From: Desulfosporosinus cupriresistens
Lineage (GTDB): Bacteria > Bacillota > Desulfitobacteriia > Desulfitobacteriales > Desulfitobacteriaceae
Assembly: GCF_001707885.1 (NCBI RefSeq)
Contig: NZ_MASS01000013.1
Span: 25,459 to 89,458 of the forward strand
Length of the DNA: 64,000 nucleotides
Direction: 5' to 3'
In this document: piece after piece, positions 9,925-19,007 of the stretch
How positions within the stretch are numbered: the first letter of the stretch is position 1
Layout: each line of letters opens with the position of its first letter
The notes under the pieces: generated by a model
What the model was told of the DNA's origin: nothing
The model's database searches: none
Seen by the model: only the letters and a program-made list of their open reading frames with translations
Position numbers and translations under genes: made by a program

Positions 9925-9973
9925 TGTAAACTTCCGTTTCCAAAGATGATTCCACTGTTACGAAAAGTTTCCA
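9925..9973 (-). promoter_or_regulatory. Two upstream activator sites for the sigma-54 promoter
   Basis: Two similar 18-bp elements, at 9925-9942 and 9956-9973, both have the form TGTWAM-N6-TTTCCA. Their starts are 31 bp apart, about three helical turns, and they lie 50-115 bp upstream of the -24 box. The first is an imperfect dyad (TGTAAAC / GTTTCCA). They are likely binding sites for the TyrR-like regulator. Confidence 0.55.
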
Positions 9974-9974
9974 A

Positions 9975-10023
9975 AATAAATACAAGCAGAACCCTCAAAT
10001 TAGAGATGCTGCTTGTATTTATT
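9975..10023 (-). terminator. Terminator of the TyrR-like regulator gene
   Basis: A perfect 15-bp inverted repeat (9975-9989 and 10009-10023) lies just after the regulator stop codon, between it and the upstream sites for ald. Confidence 0.7.
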
Positions 10024-10043
10024 CAACTTAGCTGAACGAGTTA

Positions 10044-11597
10044 CTATTTTAAAGACAACTCATATTTGCGCATTTTTTTTAGTACTGCTGTATGAGACAG
10101 TCCTAGTACCGCCCCCATACGCCTGGATGATGGGAAACGCAGTGCGGTTTCCTGTAGAATAACGCGCTCTATTTCCCCTAAGCGTTCTTCTAATGTCTGA
10201 TATGTTTCAAACTGTACTAAATTTGGCACTGTCGATGAGCCAGATAACCGACGACCTAAAAATATATGCTCTAACTGTACTTCGGCGCCGTCAACCAGAT
10301 TCACTGCCCGCTCAATGATGTTTTTTAATTCCCGCACATTACCTGGCCAATTATAACCCTCTAAGCGTTGTAAGGCCAAGGGAGAAAACCCCTTTACCGA
10401 ACGCTGTAATTTGTCGGCAAAATGTTTTAGAAAAAGTTCACTGAGCAATCGGATATCTTCAAATCGTTCCCTCAGAGGCGGTATTACCAAGGAGATCACA
10501 TTCAGTCGATAATATAAATCTTCTCGAAACGTCTTATCTGCCACCATATCCTCCAGATTACGGTTAGTAGCAGCAATAATCCGCACATCAACGGCTACTT
10601 CCTTGTTGCTCCCCACCCGCCGTACGCGTTGTTCCTGCAGTACACGCAGCAACTTCACTTGTAAATGAGCAGATACGTCTCCCACTTCATCAAGAAATAA
10701 AGTTCCGCCATTGGCTAGTTCAAATAGCCCCGGCTTACCTCCTTTGACCGCCCCAGTAAAAGCGCCTTCTTCATACCCAAACAGTTCACTTTCCTGCAAC
10801 GTATCCGGAATGGCCGCACAGTTAATAGGTACAAAGGCAGCATTAGCCCTTCCTGAAGCACTATGTAAGGCTCTGGCAAATAATTCCTTACCTGTTCCTG
10901 TTTCGCCGTTAATGAGTATCGTTGAGTCACTTGCAGCATAGCGGCGAGCTTGTCCCAGCACCTGTTCCATGACTGGACTGGCAAAAGGAATGTCGTCAAA
11001 GGTCATCGGTAAAGAAGTTGTCATACTACGCATCAAGTTCCTTACATCCTGAGTATCCCTAATTACTGCAACCACACCAACCACATCACCACTTTTATTC
11101 CTTAGAGGTATGGTATTGACAACACAATAACCATGATCTAAGGCAATGAATACTTCCCGATTGTTATGCTGACAACCAGTTTGGAGAGTTTCTTGTATCA
11201 GCAAATTTTTAAAGAGCGTAGATCCTAAAGGTTGTCCCTGAACCTGCTGAGCCGACAACCTAAGCATACGAACTGCCGCGGGATTGCATTGTGTAATAAT
11301 ACCATCCTGATTAACAGCTAAAATGCCATCATGTACAGAGGTTAAGATGGCATCTAGTTGTTCAGCTCGTCCTTTTGATGGCATAAAGGAAATTTCCTCT
11401 ATTTTTTGCACCTCACTTATGCTACTCAGTTCTTGAATAAACCCGATACGTTGGTCTTGGAGAACAGTCTGGCACTCCAAAAATACGACGCCCTCTTCCA
11501 CTTCCATTGATACAATATTAGTCTCACGCTTCGTCAAAATCGACGTAATATCATAGACAATGCCGACACGATCGATAAATGATATGCGCAAATACAC
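10044..11597 (-). CDS. TyrR-like sigma-54-dependent activator (ACT-PAS-AAA-HTH)
   Basis: The protein has four parts: an N-terminal ACT-like amino acid-sensing domain (YLRISFIDRVGIVYDITSIL), a PAS domain (near residues 80-190), a sigma-54-interacting AAA+ domain with Walker A GETGTGKE and the GAFTGA loop, and a TyrR-type C-terminal helix-turn-helix (SRRMGAVLGLSHTAVLKKM). I place the start at GTG 11597, preceded by AGGAG and AGGA, which makes the ACT domain begin at residue 2 as in TyrR and gives 517 residues. An ATG at 11675 is in frame but adds an unlikely leader. Unlike E. coli TyrR, it keeps GAFTGA and so should activate sigma-54 promoters. The adjacent ald promoter is the obvious target. 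Confidence 0.85.
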   Translation of the reverse strand: MYLRISFIDRVGIVYDITSILTKRETNIVSMEVEEGVVFLECQTVLQDQRIGFIQELSSISEVQKIEEISFMPSKGRAEQLDAILTSVHDGILAVNQDGIITQCNPAAVRMLRLSAQQVQGQPLGSTLFKNLLIQETLQTGCQHNNREVFIALDHGYCVVNTIPLRNKSGDVVGVVAVIRDTQDVRNLMRSMTTSLPMTFDDIPFASPVMEQVLGQARRYAASDSTILINGETGTGKELFARALHSASGRANAAFVPINCAAIPDTLQESELFGYEEGAFTGAVKGGKPGLFELANGGTLFLDEVGDVSAHLQVKLLRVLQEQRVRRVGSNKEVAVDVRIIAATNRNLEDMVADKTFREDLYYRLNVISLVIPPLRERFEDIRLLSELFLKHFADKLQRSVKGFSPLALQRLEGYNWPGNVRELKNIIERAVNLVDGAEVQLEHIFLGRRLSGSSTVPNLVQFETYQTLEERLGEIERVILQETALRFPSSRRMGAVLGLSHTAVLKKMRKYELSLK

Positions 11598-11749
11598 TGT
11601 TCCTACGCTCCTCTCTCCATAAATGATATCATAATACAAATGATACCATAATGCATCCTCAATAAATATTCCCAATATTTAAGCGTTTTCGCTTATTAAA
11701 CGCGACGATAATTTTCCGAATTTCCAGTTTGACTCGATGAAAAAGCAAG

Positions 11750-11775
11750 ATTCCTCCCACTCAAGTAGGAGGAAT
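11750..11775 (-). terminator. Terminator after the PEP/PPDK-domain enzyme gene
   Basis: An 11-bp stem with a TTGA tetraloop and one G-U pair lies about 60 bp after the stop. On the minus strand a T-rich run follows nine bases after the hairpin. Confidence 0.6.
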
Positions 11776-11833
11776 GCTACAAGGTTCTATCCGATTCAAC
11801 CCGAAACAAAGAAAATGGACGGTTATTTGTTAG

Positions 11834-14500
11834 TTAATGTAGAAATATTTTACCTTCATCCCCATCGACATCTACTTTCCAGCCCTCTTTAATGACTCGC
11901 ATGACTCCAGGTATATTCACCACAGCGGGAATGCCATATTCCCTAGCCACAATGGCCCCGTGGGATAAGAAACCTCCGGTTTCCATGATCACCGCACTGG
12001 CTTTTAAAAACAACGGCGTCCACCCCGGATCAGTGGATGGCGCTACCATTACATCACCCGGCTGCAACCTCCTTCCTTCATCCGGATGATGGATCAACCG
12101 GGCTGTACCGGAGGCTCTTCCGGCGGCAACAGGCACGCCTGCCAAGAAATTACCGGAAGTCCGGGCAGCAGGTTCCGAATACTTAGGAGTATCTCCCATA
12201 ATAACATCAGGCGGTGCAATGGCCTCCATTTCACTCATGAAGATCTTTCGTTCGGCAACCAGTGCCCGGAGCCCGTCACCTTCCCATTCGCCCATTAATA
12301 TCGTTACCAGCTCAGGCCAGGTACAGAAGTAAATATCGCCTTGTTTTTCTATAATACCCCGTTCGCAGAAACGCGAACCCACCTCCTGGGCTATCATCCG
12401 GTAAGCCTCCATCACTTCGGCCATCACCGATTTGCTCTTTTCCCGCACGGCAGCTCCTTCCTGAGCTTCCCTAATTAATTTCTTAATCGAACTATGCATA
12501 TTAGAGGGTACTTTATTTTCAATTTCCCGCCAAGCTTGTTCGAATTTTTCCTTTTGCTTGGCCTTCAATTTAGCCAGATCAGCAGTTTTTAGTGTACTAC
12601 GTATAATGTCCATTAGATAAGAAGGATCTTCCTTCCACCTGGGGTTAATGATATCCAGCTCGTAGACTGCCCGGTGCCCGTAGTCTTTTAAAAACTCCCG
12701 GAAGGCCTGCTTAAAAGGTGATCGTTCAGGTAATACTTCCCAGCCCATCGGGTCAAAGGCTGAGCCGGTTAGAAATTGAACAGCATCGTTATCCTGGCGA
12801 GCAATTTCGGCCAATTCTACAAGTTTGTAGCCGTGATCTGCGCTGGTTATGTCCGCCGTTCCACCAACCATTAAGCCATTGATAATCATCGGGGTCCTGT
12901 AAGCGAAATATTCCATGAGGATTTGAGTCAGCCCAAATATGGCCATAGAAGCCGCTCCGCTTAAAAAGGAGAACTCCCCGGCAAATCCTCCGGAAATCTT
13001 ACCAAGATCATTATATAGTTGAATAAAATCCTTATCTGCTAAATGCCCAAATCCATCTTTGGTCAGGTGGTTGACGGAACCTTCAACCCGCGCATGAATT
13101 GTCGAGGCATTCTTCATTGCCGTTTTAACTAAATCCATGTATTTTTTTCCACGCTCTAATCTTTGCAAGCCAATAAGCCCTTCATAAGGTTTGGGGTCCT
13201 TTAGCTCAATTTCCGGCTGGTGGCCTCCCCATCCAACATTAAAGGCACTTGGCAATGTCCCCATCACATCAAACATAGCCCATTGCAGCGCCGATAGATT
13301 ACAATACAGACGGCCGTTGAAAAACCTGGAGAATTGTAATCCTTCCGGCAAGCGATAACCGGTTTCGGTAAAATTTAATTTGAGAATTGTATCGATGGTA
13401 TTAATCGCTAAACGACGATTGAGTGGTGATAGAACCATTGGCACGGCATCCCTATAGTTTCCGTTGGACCAGATGTCAGCTTGGTTCTTTAAAGCATCAA
13501 AGGTCTTACGGGGTAAGGAAGTTACCGGTCTGGCCTGAACTAAAACAAAATCCCGACCGTCAAAAACCCATTCCACATCCTGGTGCTGATCACAATGCCC
13601 CAGAGCTTCGAAAACCCTTAAAAGAATTAAGCCCAACTTCTCAATTTTCTCATCCGACAACACCTGTCTGGTAAAATATTCTGTGGTCAGCACAAATTGA
13701 GTTCCTCCACCCTCTTTGAGACAGGTCACTCCTTCTTTCCGCCCAGTTTTTCGTTCAATTAACTGTGGCACTGCACACGTTGGATTGGCCTCCAGATAAT
13801 ATGTATCCGGCTCCACATTGCCCGCTACAACGCTTTCGCCCAGACCAAAATTAGAATTGATAACCAAAATATCCCGCCGTCCGGTTTGGGGATCACAGGT
13901 AAAACCGACTCCGGCAGCTTGGGCGTCCACCATCTCCATCACGACCACCCCAGTAACTACCTCATCATCACTGATCATTAGTTTCCTGCGGTATACTATA
14001 GCCTGATTAGACCACAGTGAGGCATAACACCCTTTGATAGATTCAAGGATATTACTCAAACCACGGACATTTAGAAACGATTCATGGATCCCCGCAAAGG
14101 ATGCCTGTGCGGAATCTTCCGCTGAAGCGGACGATCTTACGGCCATTGGTCTTTCAAGAATCCCCAGGCTGTCGAGCATGGTTCTTAATTCTTCCATGAT
14201 AAGCTGAGGTATAAAGCCCGCTTTGATTTTTTCCCTTAATTGACGCAATTTGGCCTGGTTTTCAGGTTCCTCTATGTTGCCGAAAGTTACTGATTCAGAA
14301 ATGTTTTTAACCTTGTCCTCTAATCTGTTGTGCTTGATAAACTCATCGTAAGCACGGGTAGCAAGGACCCCTCCCATGGGGATTTTAAAGCCGTATTGAG
14401 CTAGACGTCCCAAATTCCAGCCCTTGCCGCCGACCTCTTGTCTTCCACACTGGAAAGCTTCATCCCACGTTAAAAAGTATTTTTCTGTGAATTTAATCAC
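11834..14500 (-). CDS. Rifampicin-phosphotransferase-like PPDK/PEP-utilizing enzyme
   Basis: This 888-residue enzyme has an N-terminal ATP-grasp domain of the PPDK/PEP-synthase type (GGKGWNLG near 25; AVRSSASAEDSAQASFAG near 121-138), a long central domain, and a C-terminal swivelling phosphohistidine domain (GGFLSHGAIVAREYGIPAVV). It lacks the C-terminal PEP/pyruvate barrel of PPDK and PEP synthase. That architecture matches rifampicin phosphotransferases (ATP-, substrate- and His-domain), and YGHRAVYELDI is similar in character to their middle region. The substrate is unknown and antibiotic inactivation is only a possibility. A TetR gene lies 40 bp upstream on the same strand, so the pair is likely co-transcribed and ligand-induced. 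Confidence 0.75.
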   Translation of the reverse strand: MIKFTEKYFLTWDEAFQCGRQEVGGKGWNLGRLAQYGFKIPMGGVLATRAYDEFIKHNRLEDKVKNISESVTFGNIEEPENQAKLRQLREKIKAGFIPQLIMEELRTMLDSLGILERPMAVRSSASAEDSAQASFAGIHESFLNVRGLSNILESIKGCYASLWSNQAIVYRRKLMISDDEVVTGVVVMEMVDAQAAGVGFTCDPQTGRRDILVINSNFGLGESVVAGNVEPDTYYLEANPTCAVPQLIERKTGRKEGVTCLKEGGGTQFVLTTEYFTRQVLSDEKIEKLGLILLRVFEALGHCDQHQDVEWVFDGRDFVLVQARPVTSLPRKTFDALKNQADIWSNGNYRDAVPMVLSPLNRRLAINTIDTILKLNFTETGYRLPEGLQFSRFFNGRLYCNLSALQWAMFDVMGTLPSAFNVGWGGHQPEIELKDPKPYEGLIGLQRLERGKKYMDLVKTAMKNASTIHARVEGSVNHLTKDGFGHLADKDFIQLYNDLGKISGGFAGEFSFLSGAASMAIFGLTQILMEYFAYRTPMIINGLMVGGTADITSADHGYKLVELAEIARQDNDAVQFLTGSAFDPMGWEVLPERSPFKQAFREFLKDYGHRAVYELDIINPRWKEDPSYLMDIIRSTLKTADLAKLKAKQKEKFEQAWREIENKVPSNMHSSIKKLIREAQEGAAVREKSKSVMAEVMEAYRMIAQEVGSRFCERGIIEKQGDIYFCTWPELVTILMGEWEGDGLRALVAERKIFMSEMEAIAPPDVIMGDTPKYSEPAARTSGNFLAGVPVAAGRASGTARLIHHPDEGRRLQPGDVMVAPSTDPGWTPLFLKASAVIMETGGFLSHGAIVAREYGIPAVVNIPGVMRVIKEGWKVDVDGDEGKIFLH

Positions 14501-14540
14501 TTAAACCACTCCCCTCAAACTATATATTGCCTGTACGGAA

Positions 14541-15167
14541 TTATATCTTGGACCCTCCTCTGAAATTGGCTCCCTCTAAGAATAGATCGACCATATTAGC
14601 TATCTCTTTGCGCAGTTCTATCTTTGATGAGTCATTCAACCACTCCATTACAATAAAGCCGCGCAGAAAGTCTAATTGTTTGACCAACAGTTTAGCCGAG
14701 ATATCTTGCCTGATTTCACCTGCCTCCTGGCCTAATTTAATAACCTCGGCAAGAAGGCTATGGGTACCGCCGTTTTCGTATCCTGCCCCCTGAGACATGT
14801 TTTTGAAACGATAGCCTAAGCTAATTCCTATAAGCTCCGGGTTAATTTCTACCTGTTCATATATATTGTCCAATGTATTTAGCAGACGCGACCTTGTATC
14901 AGGGAAGCCAGGCAGTGTGGCCAAGGCCTGCTGTGCAAATTCTTTGGAAAAGCCTCTGACATAGTCGTCGACAATAGCCTCTTTAACAGGAAAGTGATTG
15001 TATAGAGTTTTCCTTGCAATATCGGCTTCTTCAGCTATCTGCTCCATAGTTGTATTGCTAAATCCCTGGCTTTGAAACAAATCCATCGCTACTTTAATAA
15101 TCTTTTGCTGTGTTTCCTTTTTCCTTCTTTCGACCCTGCCTTCGACCGGTATATCTCTTGCTTCCAC
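14541..15167 (-). CDS. TetR-family transcriptional regulator
   Basis: The 208-residue protein has a TetR helix-turn-helix near residues 17-65 (IIKVAMDLFQSQGFSNTTME then QIAEEADIARKTLYNHFPVK). A ligand-binding helical domain follows and belongs to no subgroup I can name. It lies immediately upstream of the PPDK-like gene and downstream of a large palindrome that is probably its own operator, so it likely represses both genes. Confidence 0.9.
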   Translation of the reverse strand: MEARDIPVEGRVERRKKETQQKIIKVAMDLFQSQGFSNTTMEQIAEEADIARKTLYNHFPVKEAIVDDYVRGFSKEFAQQALATLPGFPDTRSRLLNTLDNIYEQVEINPELIGISLGYRFKNMSQGAGYENGGTHSLLAEVIKLGQEAGEIRQDISAKLLVKQLDFLRGFIVMEWLNDSSKIELRKEIANMVDLFLEGANFRGGSKI

Positions 15168-15225
15168 ACTACGCCTCCTCTGTATTTGTTCTCTTACAAA
15201 AAACCAATGTTAATGTAGATATTTA

Positions 15226-15257
15226 ATACACATTGGGTGTAATTACACAATGTGTAT
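15226..15257. promoter_or_regulatory. Palindromic operator of the TetR-PPDK-like operon
   Basis: Ten-bp arms ATACACATTG and CAATGTGTAT flank a second, perfect 12-bp palindrome GTGTAATTACAC (15237-15248). The site lies 60-90 bp before the TetR start codon, in an AT-rich promoter region. Confidence 0.65.
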
Positions 15258-15340
15258 ATTTTTATTATCTTTATTTTTTACTGGTGTGTCAATACCTAAT
15301 TATGATTTTTCTTAAGACAAATTTTCCTCTACGGCGACAA

Positions 15341-15368
15341 AAAACCGAGGACTGATTACCTCGGTTTT
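15341..15368. terminator. Bidirectional intrinsic terminator
   Basis: A perfect stem (AAAACCGAGG / CCTCGGTTTT) with A and T runs on both sides. It separates the small membrane-protein frame at 15472-15666 from the TetR promoter. Confidence 0.75.
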
Positions 15369-15422
15369 TCTACTTAATCGCTTGAACATAGCATAGCACA
15401 CATGAAAAAAGGGATTGAAGTA

Positions 15423-15449
15423 ACCCAAGCAATTTCTGTTTGCTTGGGT
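15423..15449. terminator. Hairpin after small membrane-protein gene
   Basis: A perfect 10-bp inverted repeat (ACCCAAGCAA / TTGCTTGGGT) lies just downstream of the stop of the 15472-15666 frame. It has no T-run and may act together with the terminator at 15341. Confidence 0.4.
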
Positions 15450-15471
15450 CATCCTTTAAATCTGATAGCTT

Positions 15472-15666
15472 CTAACCAAGTATAGATTTTAACCCAGGTT
15501 CTTCTGCTTTCTGTTGAGAAGCAATGGCAATAATAATTATCCCGATCAGTAATATCCAACTTCCGATAGTAACAAGCAGTTGGGGCCTGATATCTTCTTC
15601 GTTGGACTTAAATATTTGTTTATATACCAGATCCCTAAATCGGTACGCATTGTTAAATGCTAACAT
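15472..15666 (-). CDS. Small single-pass membrane protein, possibly 5'-truncated
   Basis: The frame encodes 64 residues with one clear membrane segment (LLVTIGSWILLIGIIIIAIA) and a charged loop before it. The ATG at 15666 has no good ribosome site. The frame stays open about 45 bp further upstream with protein-like sequence (AWVRGAGIA) but no start codon before a TGA, so the 5' end may be damaged or the true start unrecognised. Function is unknown. Two hairpins follow it. Confidence 0.4.
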   Translation of the reverse strand: MLAFNNAYRFRDLVYKQIFKSNEEDIRPQLLVTIGSWILLIGIIIIAIASQQKAEEPGLKSILG

Positions 15667-15810
15667 TGCAATGCCAGCGCCCCGTACCCAAGCAGATATT
15701 GCTGTTATTTTAGCTGGTCACTATCAATTTGGTTTGCTTTTTGTCTTCAAATGTTCACACCCCAGTAAGAGCCATTAAATCTGACTCACAGCCTCTCGGC
15801 AGCTTATTAT

Positions 15811-17181
15811 TTAAGGTCCTGTTCCTTCACTATCAATCCTCCAACCGCTTTTATCCGATTCCTTTTTCAGAATAATAAATCTGGGTTGCTTCCCGCTGTT
15901 TGAAGTAATCTCTTTTTTAAATTTGAAATCTACTGTTGCTGCATACTCCACAGCCCCCTTTGGATTACCCAAGCCGCTTATTTCTCGCGAACTAATAAAT
16001 TTTGCTGATTTTACATTCTGTTCGCCATCCATATAAACATTATTATAACCAGCGTTCATTAGCAGATTATTATCCATATTTGTAGACAAATAATTACATA
16101 GATTCTGGCGAGTCAAACAGGCAAACTGCATTTTTTGATCATGGCTATTTATCGCTTTATAATATTGTTTGATGATGTCCTCTGGTTTCATTTTAGATAA
16201 TTCTATTTCTAGTTCATTATTATAATTGATATAGTCACTAATCCAATGATCCCATTCGTTATTGGTGATATCTGTTAAGCTTTTTCTATCAAGTGAGCAG
16301 GCAAAGCAGTCGTGTCTCCCCGCATCTATATATGCTCCAACGATTTTATTATTGTATTGCAAAACGATTCCTCGTGAATTCATTCTTGGATTCATATAAT
16401 CAGGCAAGGGCTCCCTAAGCCTGTAAATATCAACCTCTACTTCCTTCCCTAGGTATTCACTATAGTCCAGGCCGATATTTTTAGAAAGTTCGTTATTGTA
16501 AGCCCAGTATATCTTCACAGGATACTCTCCCGCATCGTGTTTGAGGTTAGACGGGAGTGTCTCATTCATTGTATTGACTCGATAGTCAATCGTCCAATTA
16601 TATTTTTTAAATAATTCTTCAACCTGATTGTCTATGTTTGGATCAAACTGTCTATATTCTGTAAAGTCCTTAATATACCTAAAAAAACTAAAACCAGGGT
16701 CATACTTCTGATCATCAATTTCCAAATACCCCACTGCAAAGGCTGGGTCATCAAAGGCAAATTTGATTTCCTTTTTGCTCCCATTTCCTGCTACAAGTAT
16801 CAAACTATTGTTCTTTGTTGCCATACCACTCATCTTTTTGATTTTTGATTCGTCCTTTATTAATTGGCTTTTGCCAATCATCGTTAAAATATCTGACAGC
16901 ATTTTGTTATCTGCGATTTTTGCTTTATATGTACGAAACATACCCTCTGAGTCAAAATTGACATCTATCTCAACTGTATTCTTATATATTTCTTCGAAAT
17001 TAGGTACCGCAGAATTTTTCATCTCGTTGACTTTTTTCTGTGCTGTCTGATTTACAATTGTTAGTTCCTTTGATATTTCCTCATTCTCGATTTTCGTTTC
17101 TTGAGAGTTCGTTTCTTGAGAGCAACCTGTTAAAGTAAAAACCATGATGATAATCCACACTGTTAAAACTTTTTTAAGCAT
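15811..17181 (-). CDS. Large lipoprotein with DUF4830/DUF4829-like regions
   Basis: A 456-residue secreted lipoprotein: the signal peptide ends in the lipobox TLTGC. The C-terminal 110 residues (EDIIKQYYKAINSHD...) look like the NTF2-like DUF4829 family. The middle contains GAYIDAGRHDCFACSLDRKS, which resembles DUF4830-type extracellular proteins. Family assignments are from memory of motif style and tentative. It stands alone and is followed by intergenic DNA, so no context helps. Confidence 0.6.
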   Translation of the reverse strand: MLKKVLTVWIIIMVFTLTGCSQETNSQETKIENEEISKELTIVNQTAQKKVNEMKNSAVPNFEEIYKNTVEIDVNFDSEGMFRTYKAKIADNKMLSDILTMIGKSQLIKDESKIKKMSGMATKNNSLILVAGNGSKKEIKFAFDDPAFAVGYLEIDDQKYDPGFSFFRYIKDFTEYRQFDPNIDNQVEELFKKYNWTIDYRVNTMNETLPSNLKHDAGEYPVKIYWAYNNELSKNIGLDYSEYLGKEVEVDIYRLREPLPDYMNPRMNSRGIVLQYNNKIVGAYIDAGRHDCFACSLDRKSLTDITNNEWDHWISDYINYNNELEIELSKMKPEDIIKQYYKAINSHDQKMQFACLTRQNLCNYLSTNMDNNLLMNAGYNNVYMDGEQNVKSAKFISSREISGLGNPKGAVEYAATVDFKFKKEITSNSGKQPRFIILKKESDKSGWRIDSEGTGP

Positions 17182-17540
17182 TACACACCTCGTTTAGTAT
17201 TATATTTTTAGGACGTTCAGCCAAACTGTTGTTTAACGCATCAAACTTACCAATCATACTCACTTTATTCGACCAATTCTTTTCGACCATTTATAAGTAA
17301 CGTTGAAATGATTCTCAACATTTAGAAGGCACCTCTAGATAGGCATGGCCGCAGGTAGTGCTATGGTTATTGAGGCATTTTTCTATGTATATTTTATCCT
17401 AATGCTCTTGATTATTTCTTAACAAGATATTAATAAAGTATTAACTGTTCCTTAGAAGCCGTGGATCTTCCTAATCCTATTTTTCGAGTTATCCCTTTAA
17501 TATTTCCGCGTGATTTGTTTATTCCCTTCCAGGATATTGG

Positions 17541-17578
17541 AAAAAGGCGGACGTACCTTCCTTTTTAAGTACGCCCGC
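17541..17578 (-). terminator. Terminator of the symporter-Grd component B operon
   Basis: On the minus strand GCGGGCGTAC pairs with GTACGTCCGC (one mismatch) and is followed by CTTTTT. It lies about 120 bp after the stop of the last gene of the operon. Nothing else is recognised in the noncoding stretch 17182-17700. Confidence 0.75.
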
Positions 17579-17700
17579 TCATCCTGCCGGATTTCCCTAT
17601 TCAGTTGGTTTAAGACTAAATCTGAAACTGATCAACTTTTCCTTTTCGCATTTCCAAATCACTAAACTTTGCAAATTCTCATTGATTTTTGTTCAAACGT

Positions 17701-18993
17701 TTAAAACTGGTCACAACTAAGTTTAGAGAAGCCCAATTCATTGGCAGCTGTAAAGTATTCCAACCGATCTACCAGTTTTATTTCATCTTTAGCAGGTAAA
17801 TTGATTCCCCCCTGCTCTGGACTGATCCGCAGGTAATCACCTCCAACTACCCTATCCACAGGAGGCAAGGTTATAGGAGGGTCCCAGCTTCCTAAGCTTA
17901 CAATAGCATCAACTTCAGACTCGCTGTAAAACAAGGGGTCGTCAACGCCTTCAGCCCCACCGTGCTCAAAGGTCATCAACGCCGTTTTGATTCCTTTCTC
18001 TTCACAAGCCTTTAGGCTCAACATTGTTTCGATAAAAGCGTTACCATCCCCTTCCCAACTAGCCACGACACCATTAGCGTTTAATAACTGAGCTGATGCT
18101 GCAACGAGATTGGCACAGCGTTTTTTACCCTCCATTTCCTCGAAACGTCCTCGAAATAACACTACGCCAACAAAATTTAGGGATTTCCCGTGTCTTTGAT
18201 ATAATTCCTTGATTAAAGGGTTATTCGTATGAAACCAGGTAGGTGTTTTAACATTGGGGTGGCTCCAATTACCATCAACCACAGCGCCATCCAGGATTTC
18301 ATTGGGGTGAACAACTATCGGAAGTAAATTGTCAAAGCGCATGTTGTAAAAGAAACTACTTAGGTTAAGTCCCACCGAGTGGACCTGGTAAATGTAGGCT
18401 ACTTTAGGGAGACCATCCTTTGCTCCCTCCAAAGTATATGTATTGATGCTGTCCGGAACCTGACCTCGCAGAACTTTACCCAAATACCGGGCTGCCCTAA
18501 TTCCGGCAATTCTTACCGACTGTTCGTACTGGTCCTCATCCATTCCCGGCTGTAATTTCAAAGTACATACCACATTAATTGTTGAACTAAATGGGGTAAT
18601 GGGTCCAGCCGGTCCCATCATATCCAGGACGCTGTCCCTCACAATATTCAACCCTCCATGTCGGATAAGGGGAAATTCACAGGAAGTGAGCACAGCAACG
18701 CCCTCCATCCGATAGGTTGTCCCGTGACCCAGTTGTCCAACCGGGGAGGCCACTCCTGCGTAAGGTGCCGCGTCGCCGTCCTTGAACCGTGGCTCAACCG
18801 CATCGACCACGTGAACAATCCGGGCATTTTCTCCAGGAGAGACAATTTCAATACCAGCTTCGGAAAAGGTCTTATCCTCCAAAAGGGAGGCAATCAACTC
18901 TTCACGATGGATTTCTAATACCCCATTATTTAAGCATGTTCTATCAGTAAATATAATTTGTTTAACCTTAAAAGAACCCATTTCTAATTTCAT
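17701..18993 (-). CDS. Glycine/sarcosine/betaine reductase component B, alpha/beta proprotein-type subunit (GrdE/GrdG/GrdI family)
   Basis: This 430-residue protein matches the family that forms component B together with the selenoprotein subunit, binding the amine substrate and delivering it to selenoprotein A. Conserved segments include VSPGENARIVHVVDAVEPR, HPNEILDGAVV and RHGKSLNFVGVV. I chose ATG 18993 because GGGGAG lies 7 bp upstream; TTG and ATG codons overlap the preceding stop. In classical GrdE a cysteine near residue 242 is cleaved to give a pyruvoyl group. Here that spot reads DGNWSHPN, with tryptophan at 243, so processing may not occur. Whether the substrate is betaine, sarcosine or glycine cannot be decided; an SSS symporter two genes upstream suggests an imported amine. 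Confidence 0.85.
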   Translation of the reverse strand: MKLEMGSFKVKQIIFTDRTCLNNGVLEIHREELIASLLEDKTFSEAGIEIVSPGENARIVHVVDAVEPRFKDGDAAPYAGVASPVGQLGHGTTYRMEGVAVLTSCEFPLIRHGGLNIVRDSVLDMMGPAGPITPFSSTINVVCTLKLQPGMDEDQYEQSVRIAGIRAARYLGKVLRGQVPDSINTYTLEGAKDGLPKVAYIYQVHSVGLNLSSFFYNMRFDNLLPIVVHPNEILDGAVVDGNWSHPNVKTPTWFHTNNPLIKELYQRHGKSLNFVGVVLFRGRFEEMEGKKRCANLVAASAQLLNANGVVASWEGDGNAFIETMLSLKACEEKGIKTALMTFEHGGAEGVDDPLFYSESEVDAIVSLGSWDPPITLPPVDRVVGGDYLRISPEQGGINLPAKDEIKLVDRLEYFTAANELGFSKLSCDQF

Positions 18994-19007
18994 GATCCAA
19001 CTCCCCA

